A DNA stretch of 7,957 nt from an uncultured Pirellulaceae bacterium (GTDB taxonomy: Bacteria > Planctomycetota > Planctomycetia > Pirellulales > Pirellulaceae), in NCBI GenBank assembly GCA_934278005.1, contig CAKQWG010000145.1:1-7957 (forward strand), read 5' to 3'. Both the position numbers and the translations under genes were made by a program. The notes beneath the pieces were generated by a model. It did not search any database. It was not told the origin of the DNA and saw only the letters and a list, made by a program, of their open reading frames with translations. Shown here piece after piece: positions 1 to 6,123 of this stretch (the stretch's first letter is position 1; each line of letters starts with the position of its first letter).

Positions 1-193
1 GCAGCAGTTCTGGCAGCTTGACTGGCAGCTTAGCAGGCACGTCGCACACCATGCGCGCCGCCACGACGCCTCGGCTGCAGCCGCCGGAGGCCTCGAACGC
101 TGCGCCAGCGCGCAGGCATTTTGTCTATCAACCCGGTTTCAATGCTTCCGCTCCATAACCGTGTGCAAGCCCGCGGCACATCTTCAGGCAGGG
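1..193. other. Edge stretch without a supported gene; short palindromes
   Basis: This is the stretch downstream of the glycosyltransferase stop, reaching the window edge. No convincing coding region is seen. It holds a perfect 12-bp palindrome CGGCTGCAGCCG (72-83), a perfect 8-bp palindrome GAGGCCTC (87-94), and a hairpin TGCGC-CAGC-GCGCA (101-114, 5-bp stem). A weaker hairpin pairs TGTGC (162-166) with GCACA (176-180). None is followed by a strong T-run on the minus strand, so a terminator for the kinase/glycosyltransferase unit cannot be assigned firmly. A 10-bp direct repeat CTGGCAGCTT occurs at 10-19 and 22-31. A minus-strand frame from an ATG at 52 runs open off the left edge for only 17 codons. 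Confidence 0.5.
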
Positions 194-1501
194 CTACTGT
201 GAACGATTGGCCAGCATGCGATGGATCTTGTCCACAGCTACCGCGGCAGCTGCAGGTTGCGCGGCCAGTCGGCTGGCGACTTCAGCACAACCCTGCGAGC
301 TCTGCGGTAGCTGACGCAGGTGCCTGGCCAAACGTGCGGCAGTTTGCTTGCTCATCGGTAGCCAACTTCCACAATTCAAATTGGCGACTCGCTCCGCGTT
401 GTCGAATTGATCGAAGGCCATCGGCACGACCACTTGTGGCACCGCCGCGCGCAGGGCTTGGCTGGTCGTGCCTACACCACCGTGGTGAATGATCGCAGCT
501 GAGTGAGGCAGCAACTGAGAAAACGGCAGGTACTCGGCCGCCACCACTCCGTCTGGCAGGTGTCGCGGATGTTCGCCTGCGTTGGCCGACAGCAAAATGC
601 CGGGCATGCTCAACTCGCAACAGGCCGCCGCCGCATTGCTCAGAAACTCACCCGCTTGTTCGTGGGCGCTTCCCGGCGCAAAAACCAACGGCCGCCGTCC
701 ATTAAACGAATCGAGCACAGTGGTCAACTGCTGTGCAACTAGCGGATCGAGCACATCGGCGCTGTCGGCCAGCGGGAAGCCGATCAATTCCAGTTGCGGC
801 GGGCGATCTTCCACGGCAATCGCGAACCACTCGGGGAACAGGCCCAGCACCAGATCGGGAGACCACCACCAGTTATTTAGCAAGCGCGACACGCGGGGCA
901 GGCCAATCCGCTGCCTCAATGCGTTGATCGGCTGCGCAGCGACGCTATCGACCCACACATCAGCTGCACGGTACAGGCTCGGCATCAGCCAGCCAGGGAT
1001 CGACCGCTCCCAAACCTGGCTGCTCAACCGCGGCGGCGTACGTGGCGAACGCAGCAGCGCAGGGGCTGGCAATACCGAAACGAAGGACGTCTGTGGGTAG
1101 CGATCGCGATAGACTCTACCAGCGAAATCGAGCACATGGCTGACTAGCAGCGTCTTGCCTGGCACACACTGCGTTTCGAGCCAGTCGTAATGCGATTCTA
1201 AAAAATGCTCGACGGCCTCGCGAAAAATCAGCCGCGCACCATGTCGCGGATGCCACAATCGCGGATTGCGTGTCAGTCGCTGGAACTGCTCTTCGCTCAC
1301 CAAAGACTTAACGGCTAGTCCGGCTCGGCGCGCCATGGGCAGATAGCGTTCGGCGGCCAGGAATAAAACTTCGTGCCCTGACTGCTGCAACTGGCGCGCG
1401 ATGGCCAGCATGGGATTCACGTCTCCCAAACTTCCCGGAGCTGTGACAATTATTTGCAACGGCCGAGATTCCCGAGGTGCCGGAGACTTACTGCTTGGCA
1501 T
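194..1501 (-). CDS. GT1-type (UGT/MGT-like) glycosyltransferase
   Basis: A 435-residue GT-B fold glycosyltransferase of the GT1 family, which moves a sugar from a nucleotide donor to a lipid, sterol or small-molecule acceptor, normally at the cytosolic face of the membrane. The N-terminal acceptor half opens with a beta strand and the loop GSLGDVNP (about residues 23-30), typical of this family. The C-terminal donor-binding half carries the UGT signature HHGGVGTTSQ (339-348), then VPMAFDQFDNAERV, where D364-Q365 should contact the sugar. The ATG at 1501 was chosen because the conserved first strand begins about 15 residues later. An ATG at 1513 (MKPK) and a GTG at 1573 are also in frame but lie deeper inside the kinase gene. 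The gene overlaps the kinase stop by 14 bp, pointing to one transcript and coupled translation. No signal peptide is seen. The acceptor cannot be told from sequence; rhamnosyl-, glucosyl- or glucuronosyl-transfer are all possible. Confidence 0.9.
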   Translation of the reverse strand: MPSSKSPAPRESRPLQIIVTAPGSLGDVNPMLAIARQLQQSGHEVLFLAAERYLPMARRAGLAVKSLVSEEQFQRLTRNPRLWHPRHGARLIFREAVEHFLESHYDWLETQCVPGKTLLVSHVLDFAGRVYRDRYPQTSFVSVLPAPALLRSPRTPPRLSSQVWERSIPGWLMPSLYRAADVWVDSVAAQPINALRQRIGLPRVSRLLNNWWWSPDLVLGLFPEWFAIAVEDRPPQLELIGFPLADSADVLDPLVAQQLTTVLDSFNGRRPLVFAPGSAHEQAGEFLSNAAAACCELSMPGILLSANAGEHPRHLPDGVVAAEYLPFSQLLPHSAAIIHHGGVGTTSQALRAAVPQVVVPMAFDQFDNAERVANLNCGSWLPMSKQTAARLARHLRQLPQSSQGCAEVASRLAAQPAAAAVAVDKIHRMLANRSQ

Positions 1502-3752
1502 CTTCGGCTTCATAAAATAGTACGGCCCAGCCTGTCGGCACATTGTCACGGTACGGCAAGCGAACGGTAGCACAAGCTGTATCGCGGCGAACGTCGCCGG
1601 CCTCTGGCCCCAGAAAGTTAGGTAGTATCTCCAGCTCTTCCGCCGAGGTCGGCAATTCGATCAGCTGCTCGATGGAGTCGGCATCTAGACGCGGCATCGA
1701 ATCTTTGACCTGTGCCTCAGTCAATTCGCTGCGACTGCCCCCCGTGACGCCGGCAGCTGTGCCGTTAGACGCCGGCAAGGCTGGGACTGAGTAGGTCACG
1801 TGGCCACTGATCTTGCGATCCAGGATCAAGCCACGCGCGGTGCCGCTGCCCCATGCATAGTCGCGCATCTCTACTAGGCAGGCGCCAGCAGACAGGTTTG
1901 ACAAGCCCTTGAACACGCCCAGATCGTTGACCCGCACCGACATCCCCAACCGCCCTATAACACGCTTGGCACCACGTGCATCAACATCTACGATGGCAAC
2001 CGAGAAGGCGGTTTTGATTGGATATCCACCGGTCTTATCCTGGGTGGTCCCTACGTAGGCGTTGGAGATTACCAGTCCGGCCGCCGGCGGAGGAGGGTTG
2101 GAAAGATATTCTTCAGAAGTTGGATCGAGGTCTTCGGCCAGCCCATGGAAGTAATTGCGAAAGGCATAGTTCTCGCCGATGGAATCCGATTTGGGAGCGC
2201 GAGCGACTTGCATGCCGTGCGCGTCATTGATAAACAGGCTCTCAACTTCGACGCCCGACTGGGTTAACGAATCCCTGAATTCGTAGACTAAGCTTTGGGG
2301 TTTGTCCCACAGACTGCGATCGCCGGGCATGTTATCTATGGCGAGCATAGCGCTCACCAGCGGCGATTGATGCGCCTCATGTTCCAACAAGCTAAAGCGG
2401 CGATCGATTTCGAATCCGCCCAAGTTAGCAGCCATGGTGGCCGCCAATTGCAAACGCTCGCGAGCTGAGTCTTTAGCTTTGGTGGCCAGCACGCTCTGAC
2501 CTGCCAAGGCCAATGCCAACAGGCCGGAAGCCACCACCAGCAGGCCCAGCAGCAGTGCGCTGGCAGTCCGATTGCGGCGCACAAAGCGCGCCATCCACGT
2601 ACTCCAACTCGTGCGACAGACCGACACGTTGCCATCGGAGAGAAAGCGTTCTAGATCGTCCGACATAGCCATAGCTGTTTCGTAGCGCTCCGCCGGAGAG
2701 AGTGCCATGGCCTTGCGACAAATGGCTGCCAGCGGCGGAGGGATCCCCGCTTTGCTGCTCTCGACCGGTTCCAGTTTGCCGGCCAGTGACAAACCTCGCA
2801 CTTGATCGTTGGGCGTCTTGTCGTACGGGCTGTCGCCACTGAGCAAGCGATAGAGGATTGCTCCCAAGCTGTAGATATCGCTCTCCGGACCGACGCGTTT
2901 GTCGCCATGCAGTTGCTCTGGACTGGCATATCGCAAAGTCATGCCGCCCGAGGAAGTAGAGTCATTGATGCCCGTTAACTGCAGCGTCTTTTCACCCTGG
3001 ATTTTAAATCGCGCATCGCGACTGACCTGAGTCGCGGAGCCCCAGTCGATGACGAGCGTTTCACCGTACTTGCCCAGCATCACATTCTCAGGCTTTAAAT
3101 CGCGATGCACGATGCCGCGCGAATGTGCATAGGCGATTGTTTTGCAGACGCTCGAGAGGCGATACAGTAGATCGCGAAAGTCCTTGTCGCCATCGTCGAT
3201 ACGATTGGGACGGGCCGTGTGATAAGCCACCGAACTGGCCAGCAGATTGCCTCGATCGACAAACGGCATCGCATAAAATGGCCGTCCATCGAACGTCTCA
3301 CCCCAGCCCACGATGGAGACGATCCCCGGATGATTTAGCAGCCCAATGATTTGAGCCTCGCGCTTAAAATCTTCCAAGTTGGTCGGCAATTGTCGGTCAT
3401 GCCGCAGCAACTTCACAGCCAACAGCCGCGACAGCGATTCGTCCGTAGCGCGATAAACCTCTCCCAATCCGCCGCAGTCATGATACTCCTCAACGTGCAA
3501 CTCGGCCTGCATGACCAACCGCGTACCGACCATATTTTCGGGCATGGCCGCCAGCTTATGCTGTACCTCCGTGGTCGATTCTATCTGGGTATGCATGTCG
3601 TCATCGGCGCGCTGGATCGCCGCCCACCGCCGGCGCACCGCCTCGAGCAGCTCAGGCTGCTCACGACACACATCCTCGACCGACAGACGTACGCCCGAAT
3701 CGCGCGCCGCTTGCAGACGCTGGATGAGTTGGTCGATGTCAGGATTTCGCAT
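1488..3752 (-). CDS. Transmembrane Ser/Thr protein kinase with extracytoplasmic Cache-like sensor
   Basis: A 754-residue Hanks-type kinase with PknB-like topology. Residues 1-60 are a helical preamble of a kind common ahead of planctomycete kinases. The kinase domain spans about 85-370: glycine loop GGLGEVY (94-100), ATP lysine K114 (LAVK), likely helix-C E132, catalytic HRDLKPEN (216-223), metal-binding DWG (236-238, replacing DFG), SPEQ (277-280) and SDIYSLG (291-297). The key catalytic residues are present, so it should be active. A basic stretch RFVRRNR (389-395) precedes one membrane segment (about 398-420), placing the kinase inside and the C-terminus outside. Residues about 430-615 resemble a double-Cache (PDC) ligand sensor: FINDAHG (507-513), SIGENYAFRNYF (524-535), ISNAYVG (562-568), AFSVAIVD (582-589), VIGRLGMSV (598-606). 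The last roughly 140 residues are unassigned. Unusually, the first glycine of the ATP loop is Asp92. The inferred role is to sense a small ligand in the periplasm and phosphorylate cytosolic targets. Confidence 0.93.
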   Translation of the reverse strand: MRNPDIDQLIQRLQAARDSGVRLSVEDVCREQPELLEAVRRRWAAIQRADDDMHTQIESTTEVQHKLAAMPENMVGTRLVMQAELHVEEYHDCGGLGEVYRATDESLSRLLAVKLLRHDRQLPTNLEDFKREAQIIGLLNHPGIVSIVGWGETFDGRPFYAMPFVDRGNLLASSVAYHTARPNRIDDGDKDFRDLLYRLSSVCKTIAYAHSRGIVHRDLKPENVMLGKYGETLVIDWGSATQVSRDARFKIQGEKTLQLTGINDSTSSGGMTLRYASPEQLHGDKRVGPESDIYSLGAILYRLLSGDSPYDKTPNDQVRGLSLAGKLEPVESSKAGIPPPLAAICRKAMALSPAERYETAMAMSDDLERFLSDGNVSVCRTSWSTWMARFVRRNRTASALLLGLLVVASGLLALALAGQSVLATKAKDSARERLQLAATMAANLGGFEIDRRFSLLEHEAHQSPLVSAMLAIDNMPGDRSLWDKPQSLVYEFRDSLTQSGVEVESLFINDAHGMQVARAPKSDSIGENYAFRNYFHGLAEDLDPTSEEYLSNPPPPAAGLVISNAYVGTTQDKTGGYPIKTAFSVAIVDVDARGAKRVIGRLGMSVRVNDLGVFKGLSNLSAGACLVEMRDYAWGSGTARGLILDRKISGHVTYSVPALPASNGTAAGVTGGSRSELTEAQVKDSMPRLDADSIEQLIELPTSAEELEILPNFLGPEAGDVRRDTACATVRLPYRDNVPTGWAVLFYEAEDAKQ

Positions 3753-3877
3753 AGAGAAGTATGCCCTCAGTGTGTAGTATTGTACCGCATGTCGATGCTG
3801 CCCAGCCCCTACCCTAAGCCTCAGCTGCGGCTATAACAAGATCGCCACAGAGCCCACTGCGACATCCGACGCCGCCT
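3753..3877. promoter_or_regulatory. Divergent intergenic region, candidate promoters
   Basis: The 125-bp gap between the divergently read kinase and transporter genes must hold both promoters unless they lie further upstream. On the minus strand a TACAAT (plus-strand 3779-3784) is a good -10 match, 27 nt from the kinase ATG, but no clear -35 lies at the right distance. On the plus strand TATAAC (3832-3837) is a possible -10 about 40 nt before the transporter ATG, again without a good -35. Neither gene has a strong Shine-Dalgarno sequence. The boxes are suggestions only. Confidence 0.3.
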
Positions 3878-4921
3878 ATGCAAAAACTCCAGACACTCGT
3901 GCTGCTCCTTGTCGCTTATGCGGCGGCGACTTGGATTCCCGGACCAGGATTGTATGTTCGCCAGTGGAATCTGCTGGGCAACCTGCTCGGAAACCGACTG
4001 GGCCTATCCGTCAATCCTCCCGAAGTACTCTTGGCTGGCCTGCTGTTTAGCGCTGGGCTGTGCAGCACGCACGGCGCTGTGCGAACAATTCTAGCCAATC
4101 GCCGGCGTTTGGTCGCGTCTGCTCTAGCCGCTTGGCTGGTCCCCCTAGTGGCCGCCACCGTCTGCGTAGTCTGCCTGTGGGCGTTGGCCGGCTGCCCACC
4201 GCAGGTCGCCCTAGGGATCGTCATCGTAGCCGCCATGCCCGTGGCCAATTCTTCCGTTGGCTGGGCAACTACGATGGGCGGCAGTGTAGCGCTAAGCATC
4301 GCCTTACTGGTGGTCGGCACTGCCCTCTCTCCGTTGCTCACGCCACTGGCCATTGGCGCAGGAGCCATCACACTGAGAACTGCCGAACACGCGTTTATGC
4401 ACACCCCCTGGAGCGACGGCATGGGCGCATTTTTTCTAAGCTGGGTCTTGGCCCCCGTATTGCTGGGGGTCGTCACGGCGTCGCAGCTACCAGCCCGACT
4501 ACTTAAACACATCGTGCCTTGGTCGCGGCGCGCGAGCTTTGTCATCTTGATCGTGCTCAACTATCTCAACGGCGCCCCTTGCCTGCCTGCCTTGGCCGAA
4601 CAACCTGGGCTGTTATGGTGGCCGGTACTGGCTGCGACTTGCCTGCTTATGCTATCTTTTCTCGCCAGCCTCGCAGTGAGCCAATGGCAGCGCGCCGCAG
4701 CGGGCTTGGCAGCTCCCGAGCCAGCGGAGCGAATTTCGATGATGCTCTCGATCGTCATGCGCAATACTGGCGCAGCGCTCGTATTTGCCGGTGCTGCCCT
4801 GCCCGAATTCGTCTCCGTCAGTTTGACGATCATCGCTTATACGATGCTACAGCACCTGTGGGCCGGTTCCTTCTTAACTCGCAGGCCGCCCCCCGAGCAC
4901 ACGCGTCATGCTCAACTTTAG
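3878..4921 (+). CDS. BASS/SBF-family (bile acid:sodium symporter-like) membrane transporter
   Basis: A 347-residue, very hydrophobic protein with about nine to ten membrane segments spread over residues 5-330, the size and topology of the bile acid:sodium symporter superfamily (SBF), whose members carry organic anions, pantoate or other small acids, often with Na+. The family pattern is visible in the segment AAMPVANSSVGW (118-129), followed by GGSVALSIALLVVGTALSPLL (134-154), which matches the crossover region after TM4. A second crossover-like element, SIVMRNTGAALVFAG (291-305), lies near the end. In classical sodium-coupled members this second element reads as a GxQN-type motif; here R295-N296 replaces Gln-Asn, so sodium coupling is uncertain. 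The ATG at 3878 starts directly before the first membrane helix; no Shine-Dalgarno is seen. The tail after 334 is polar and proline-rich. The neighbours give no clue to the substrate. An ACR3-like or auxin-efflux-like relative is a less likely alternative. Confidence 0.8.
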   Translation: MQKLQTLVLLLVAYAAATWIPGPGLYVRQWNLLGNLLGNRLGLSVNPPEVLLAGLLFSAGLCSTHGAVRTILANRRRLVASALAAWLVPLVAATVCVVCLWALAGCPPQVALGIVIVAAMPVANSSVGWATTMGGSVALSIALLVVGTALSPLLTPLAIGAGAITLRTAEHAFMHTPWSDGMGAFFLSWVLAPVLLGVVTASQLPARLLKHIVPWSRRASFVILIVLNYLNGAPCLPALAEQPGLLWWPVLAATCLLMLSFLASLAVSQWQRAAAGLAAPEPAERISMMLSIVMRNTGAALVFAGAALPEFVSVSLTIIAYTMLQHLWAGSFLTRRPPPEHTRHAQL

Positions 4922-4934
4922 GCGCACTGTCCAC

Positions 4935-4957
4935 GGCGTGGTAGCCATCCTACCGCC
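4935..4957 (+). terminator. Possible terminator hairpin after the transporter gene
   Basis: Fourteen bases past the transporter stop, GGTAG (4940-4944) pairs with CTACC (4950-4954) across a 5-nt loop. Outer GGC (4935-4937) pairs with GCC (4955-4957), with a 2-nt bulge at 4938-4939. No T-run follows, so this is at best a weak or bidirectional terminator. Confidence 0.25.
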
Positions 4958-5086
4958 GCAAGCTAACGGCGCTGAAGGTAACTTGGAGCAATGCAGCGAG
5001 GTGCGTTACTGAATTGCTACGTGCAAACGATCGCCGCCCGAGATGTTCCGCTCCGAACACTTCGATATTGCAACCCGTGCAAGTTT

Positions 5087-5130
5087 AATGCGGATCGTTC
5101 GACGCTCTTTTGCAGCAGGTCGACCGCATT
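5087..5130 (-). terminator. Bulged long hairpin downstream of pgl
   Basis: In the convergent gap, 41-84 nt past the pgl stop, AATGCGG (5087-5093) pairs perfectly with CCGCATT (5124-5130). Directly inside, TCGAC (5099-5103) pairs with GTCGA (5119-5123), leaving a 5-nt bulge (5094-5098) and a 15-nt loop. The stem is 12 bp in total. There is no clear U-tract on either strand, so a factor-independent terminator is not proven; a 3' mRNA-end stabilising hairpin fits equally. The rest of the 249-bp gap (4922-5170) shows no gene I can support. Confidence 0.35.
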
Positions 5131-5170
5131 TCAGGCACTAAAACGTGGGCTGGGAATTTGTAATTACCGC

Positions 5171-5941
5171 TTAGACCTTCAGCGCTTCATCGGGCGTGGA
5201 AACTTGGCCCAGCGCCGCTTTGTCAGCTAGAAACCATAGCTCTCCTGCGGTGGGACGGATCAACTGCGACGGATACTCCTCAGGCTGATGATCCGCGTGC
5301 CATAGCTTTTCCAAGGCAGCCTGCTTGCCACTGCCGCTGAGCAAAAAGGCGACCCGCGCAGCGCTGTTAATCATCGGTGCTGTGAGAGTGATGCGCCACG
5401 TGTCAAGCTGCGGCACGTGATTCTCAACTACCCAACGAGTATTCTCTTGCAAGGCCCGCGTGCCGGGGAACAGCGAAGCGGTGTGAACGTCCTCCCCCAT
5501 CCCCAGCAGCACGCAGTCGAGCGTTGGAAAACCCGCCGCGTTGGTCGGCTGTAGATGCTCGCGCAGCAACGCCTCATATTTTTCGGCTGCCAGCTGCGGA
5601 TCGCCGCCCGATTCAGGGACGGCCAGTACGTTTTCTGAAGGGATGTCAATGCGATCCAGCAAACTTTCACGCACCATGCGATAATTGCTGTCGCTGTGAT
5701 CGGCAGGCACAGTGCGCTCATCCCCCCAAATCAACAGCACGCGTTGCCAGTCGATTTGTCCGGCAGGCAGCTCGGCGAGCAGTTGATATAGCCGCTTGGG
5801 AGTTGAACCTCCCGAAAGCGCCAACCTAAAAAGTGCCGTCGGCGATGCGGCGTGTCGCTCAGCAATGCGCTCGACCAACCAGTCGCGCGCAAAAACAGCC
5901 AGCGCCTCAGCATCGGGCTCTACGTGGAGGAATTGTTGCAT
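5171..5941 (-). CDS. pgl: 6-phosphogluconolactonase (DevB/Pgl type)
   Basis: A 256-residue cytosolic enzyme that hydrolyses 6-phosphogluconolactone to 6-phosphogluconate, the second step of the oxidative pentose phosphate pathway. It belongs to the glucosamine-6-phosphate isomerase/6PGL fold and has the usual family length. Visible motifs are the phosphate-binding loop ALSGGSTPKRLY (41-52), WGDERTVPADHSDSNY (72-87), LGMGEDVHTASLFPGT (146-161) with the presumed catalytic His153, LTAPMINSA (186-194), and SGSGKQAAL (202-210). The motif SQLIRP (225-230) lies near the C-terminus. GDER and SDSNYRM, rather than nagB-specific motifs, favour lactonase. The start is the ATG at 5941, because GGAAGG lies 7 nt ahead of it; an in-frame TTG at 5956 would put that SD inside the gene. 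The residue before His153 is Val instead of the usual Gly. It lies 182 bp downstream of fumC on the same strand, probably with its own promoter. Confidence 0.95.
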   Translation of the reverse strand: MQQFLHVEPDAEALAVFARDWLVERIAERHAASPTALFRLALSGGSTPKRLYQLLAELPAGQIDWQRVLLIWGDERTVPADHSDSNYRMVRESLLDRIDIPSENVLAVPESGGDPQLAAEKYEALLREHLQPTNAAGFPTLDCVLLGMGEDVHTASLFPGTRALQENTRWVVENHVPQLDTWRITLTAPMINSAARVAFLLSGSGKQAALEKLWHADHQPEEYPSQLIRPTAGELWFLADKAALGQVSTPDEALKV

Positions 5942-5948
5942 GATCTTG

Positions 5949-5954
5949 CCTTCC
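5949..5954 (-). promoter_or_regulatory. Shine-Dalgarno site of pgl
   Basis: GGAAGG on the minus strand sits 7 nt before the ATG at 5941. It is the clearest ribosome binding site in the window and decides between that ATG and the in-frame TTG at 5956, which lies just upstream of and overlaps this site. Confidence 0.75.
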
Positions 5955-5990
5955 AAATCTAGGTGTGTGTGCGGATAGAAGTAGTGTCGT

Positions 5991-6008
5991 GGACCGTTCC
6001 GCCGGTCC
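5991..6008 (-). repeat. Hairpin with GCGGAA loop in the pgl leader
   Basis: On the minus strand GGACCG-GCGGAA-CGGTCC forms a perfect 6-bp stem with a 6-nt loop, ending about 50 nt before the pgl ATG. Upstream of it (6010-6080) the DNA turns AT-rich, as expected for a promoter region, although no consensus box pair stands out. If transcription starts in that AT-rich part, the hairpin would sit in the 5' leader. Its loop and flanking pairs match the hairpin at 6083-6100. Confidence 0.5.
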
Positions 6009-6082
6009 TTGCTGTTACTAATAAACCATTCCGAATTGTGCTTGTTAGTTGCAAAATCGTATTTAATTGTCTTAAACGCATC

Positions 6083-6100
6083 TGATCGGCGGAGCGATCA
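6083..6100 (+). repeat. Hairpin with GCGGAG loop downstream of fumC
   Basis: On the plus strand TGATCG-GCGGAG-CGATCA forms a perfect 6-bp stem with a 6-nt loop, starting 23 nt past the fumC stop. On the fumC transcript the loop reads CTCCGC and no U-run follows (a run of seven T precedes it, just after the stop), so it is not a standard intrinsic terminator. It shares the core CGGCGGARCG with the hairpin at 5991-6008, in the opposite orientation. Confidence 0.5.
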
Positions 6101-6123
6101 ACGACAAACATGCAACAAAAAAA

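Noticed and set aside
1..52. Possible start of a further minus-strand gene (ATG at 52, reading MVCDVPAKLPVKLPELL to the edge)
   Set aside because: Only 17 codons are visible, there is no Shine-Dalgarno or recognisable motif, and part of it is a 12-bp-period direct repeat.
121..492. Plus-strand open frame of 123 codons over the glycosyltransferase 3' end
   Set aside because: It is mostly antisense to a well-supported gene and its product is compositionally random.
1502..1573. Longer glycosyltransferase starts at 1513 (ATG) or 1573 (GTG)
   Set aside because: They extend the protein beyond the conserved first strand and deepen the overlap with the kinase. The ATG at 1513 cannot be fully excluded.
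3916..4560. Open frame of 214 codons antisense to the transporter
   Set aside because: It lies wholly inside the transporter gene, its product resembles no family and is low-complexity Ala/Thr/Arg-rich. The sense frame has a clear membrane-protein pattern.
4991..5230. Plus-strand open frame of 79 codons in the convergent gap
   Set aside because: It overlaps the pgl 3' end, shows no family likeness, and crosses the 5087-5130 hairpin.
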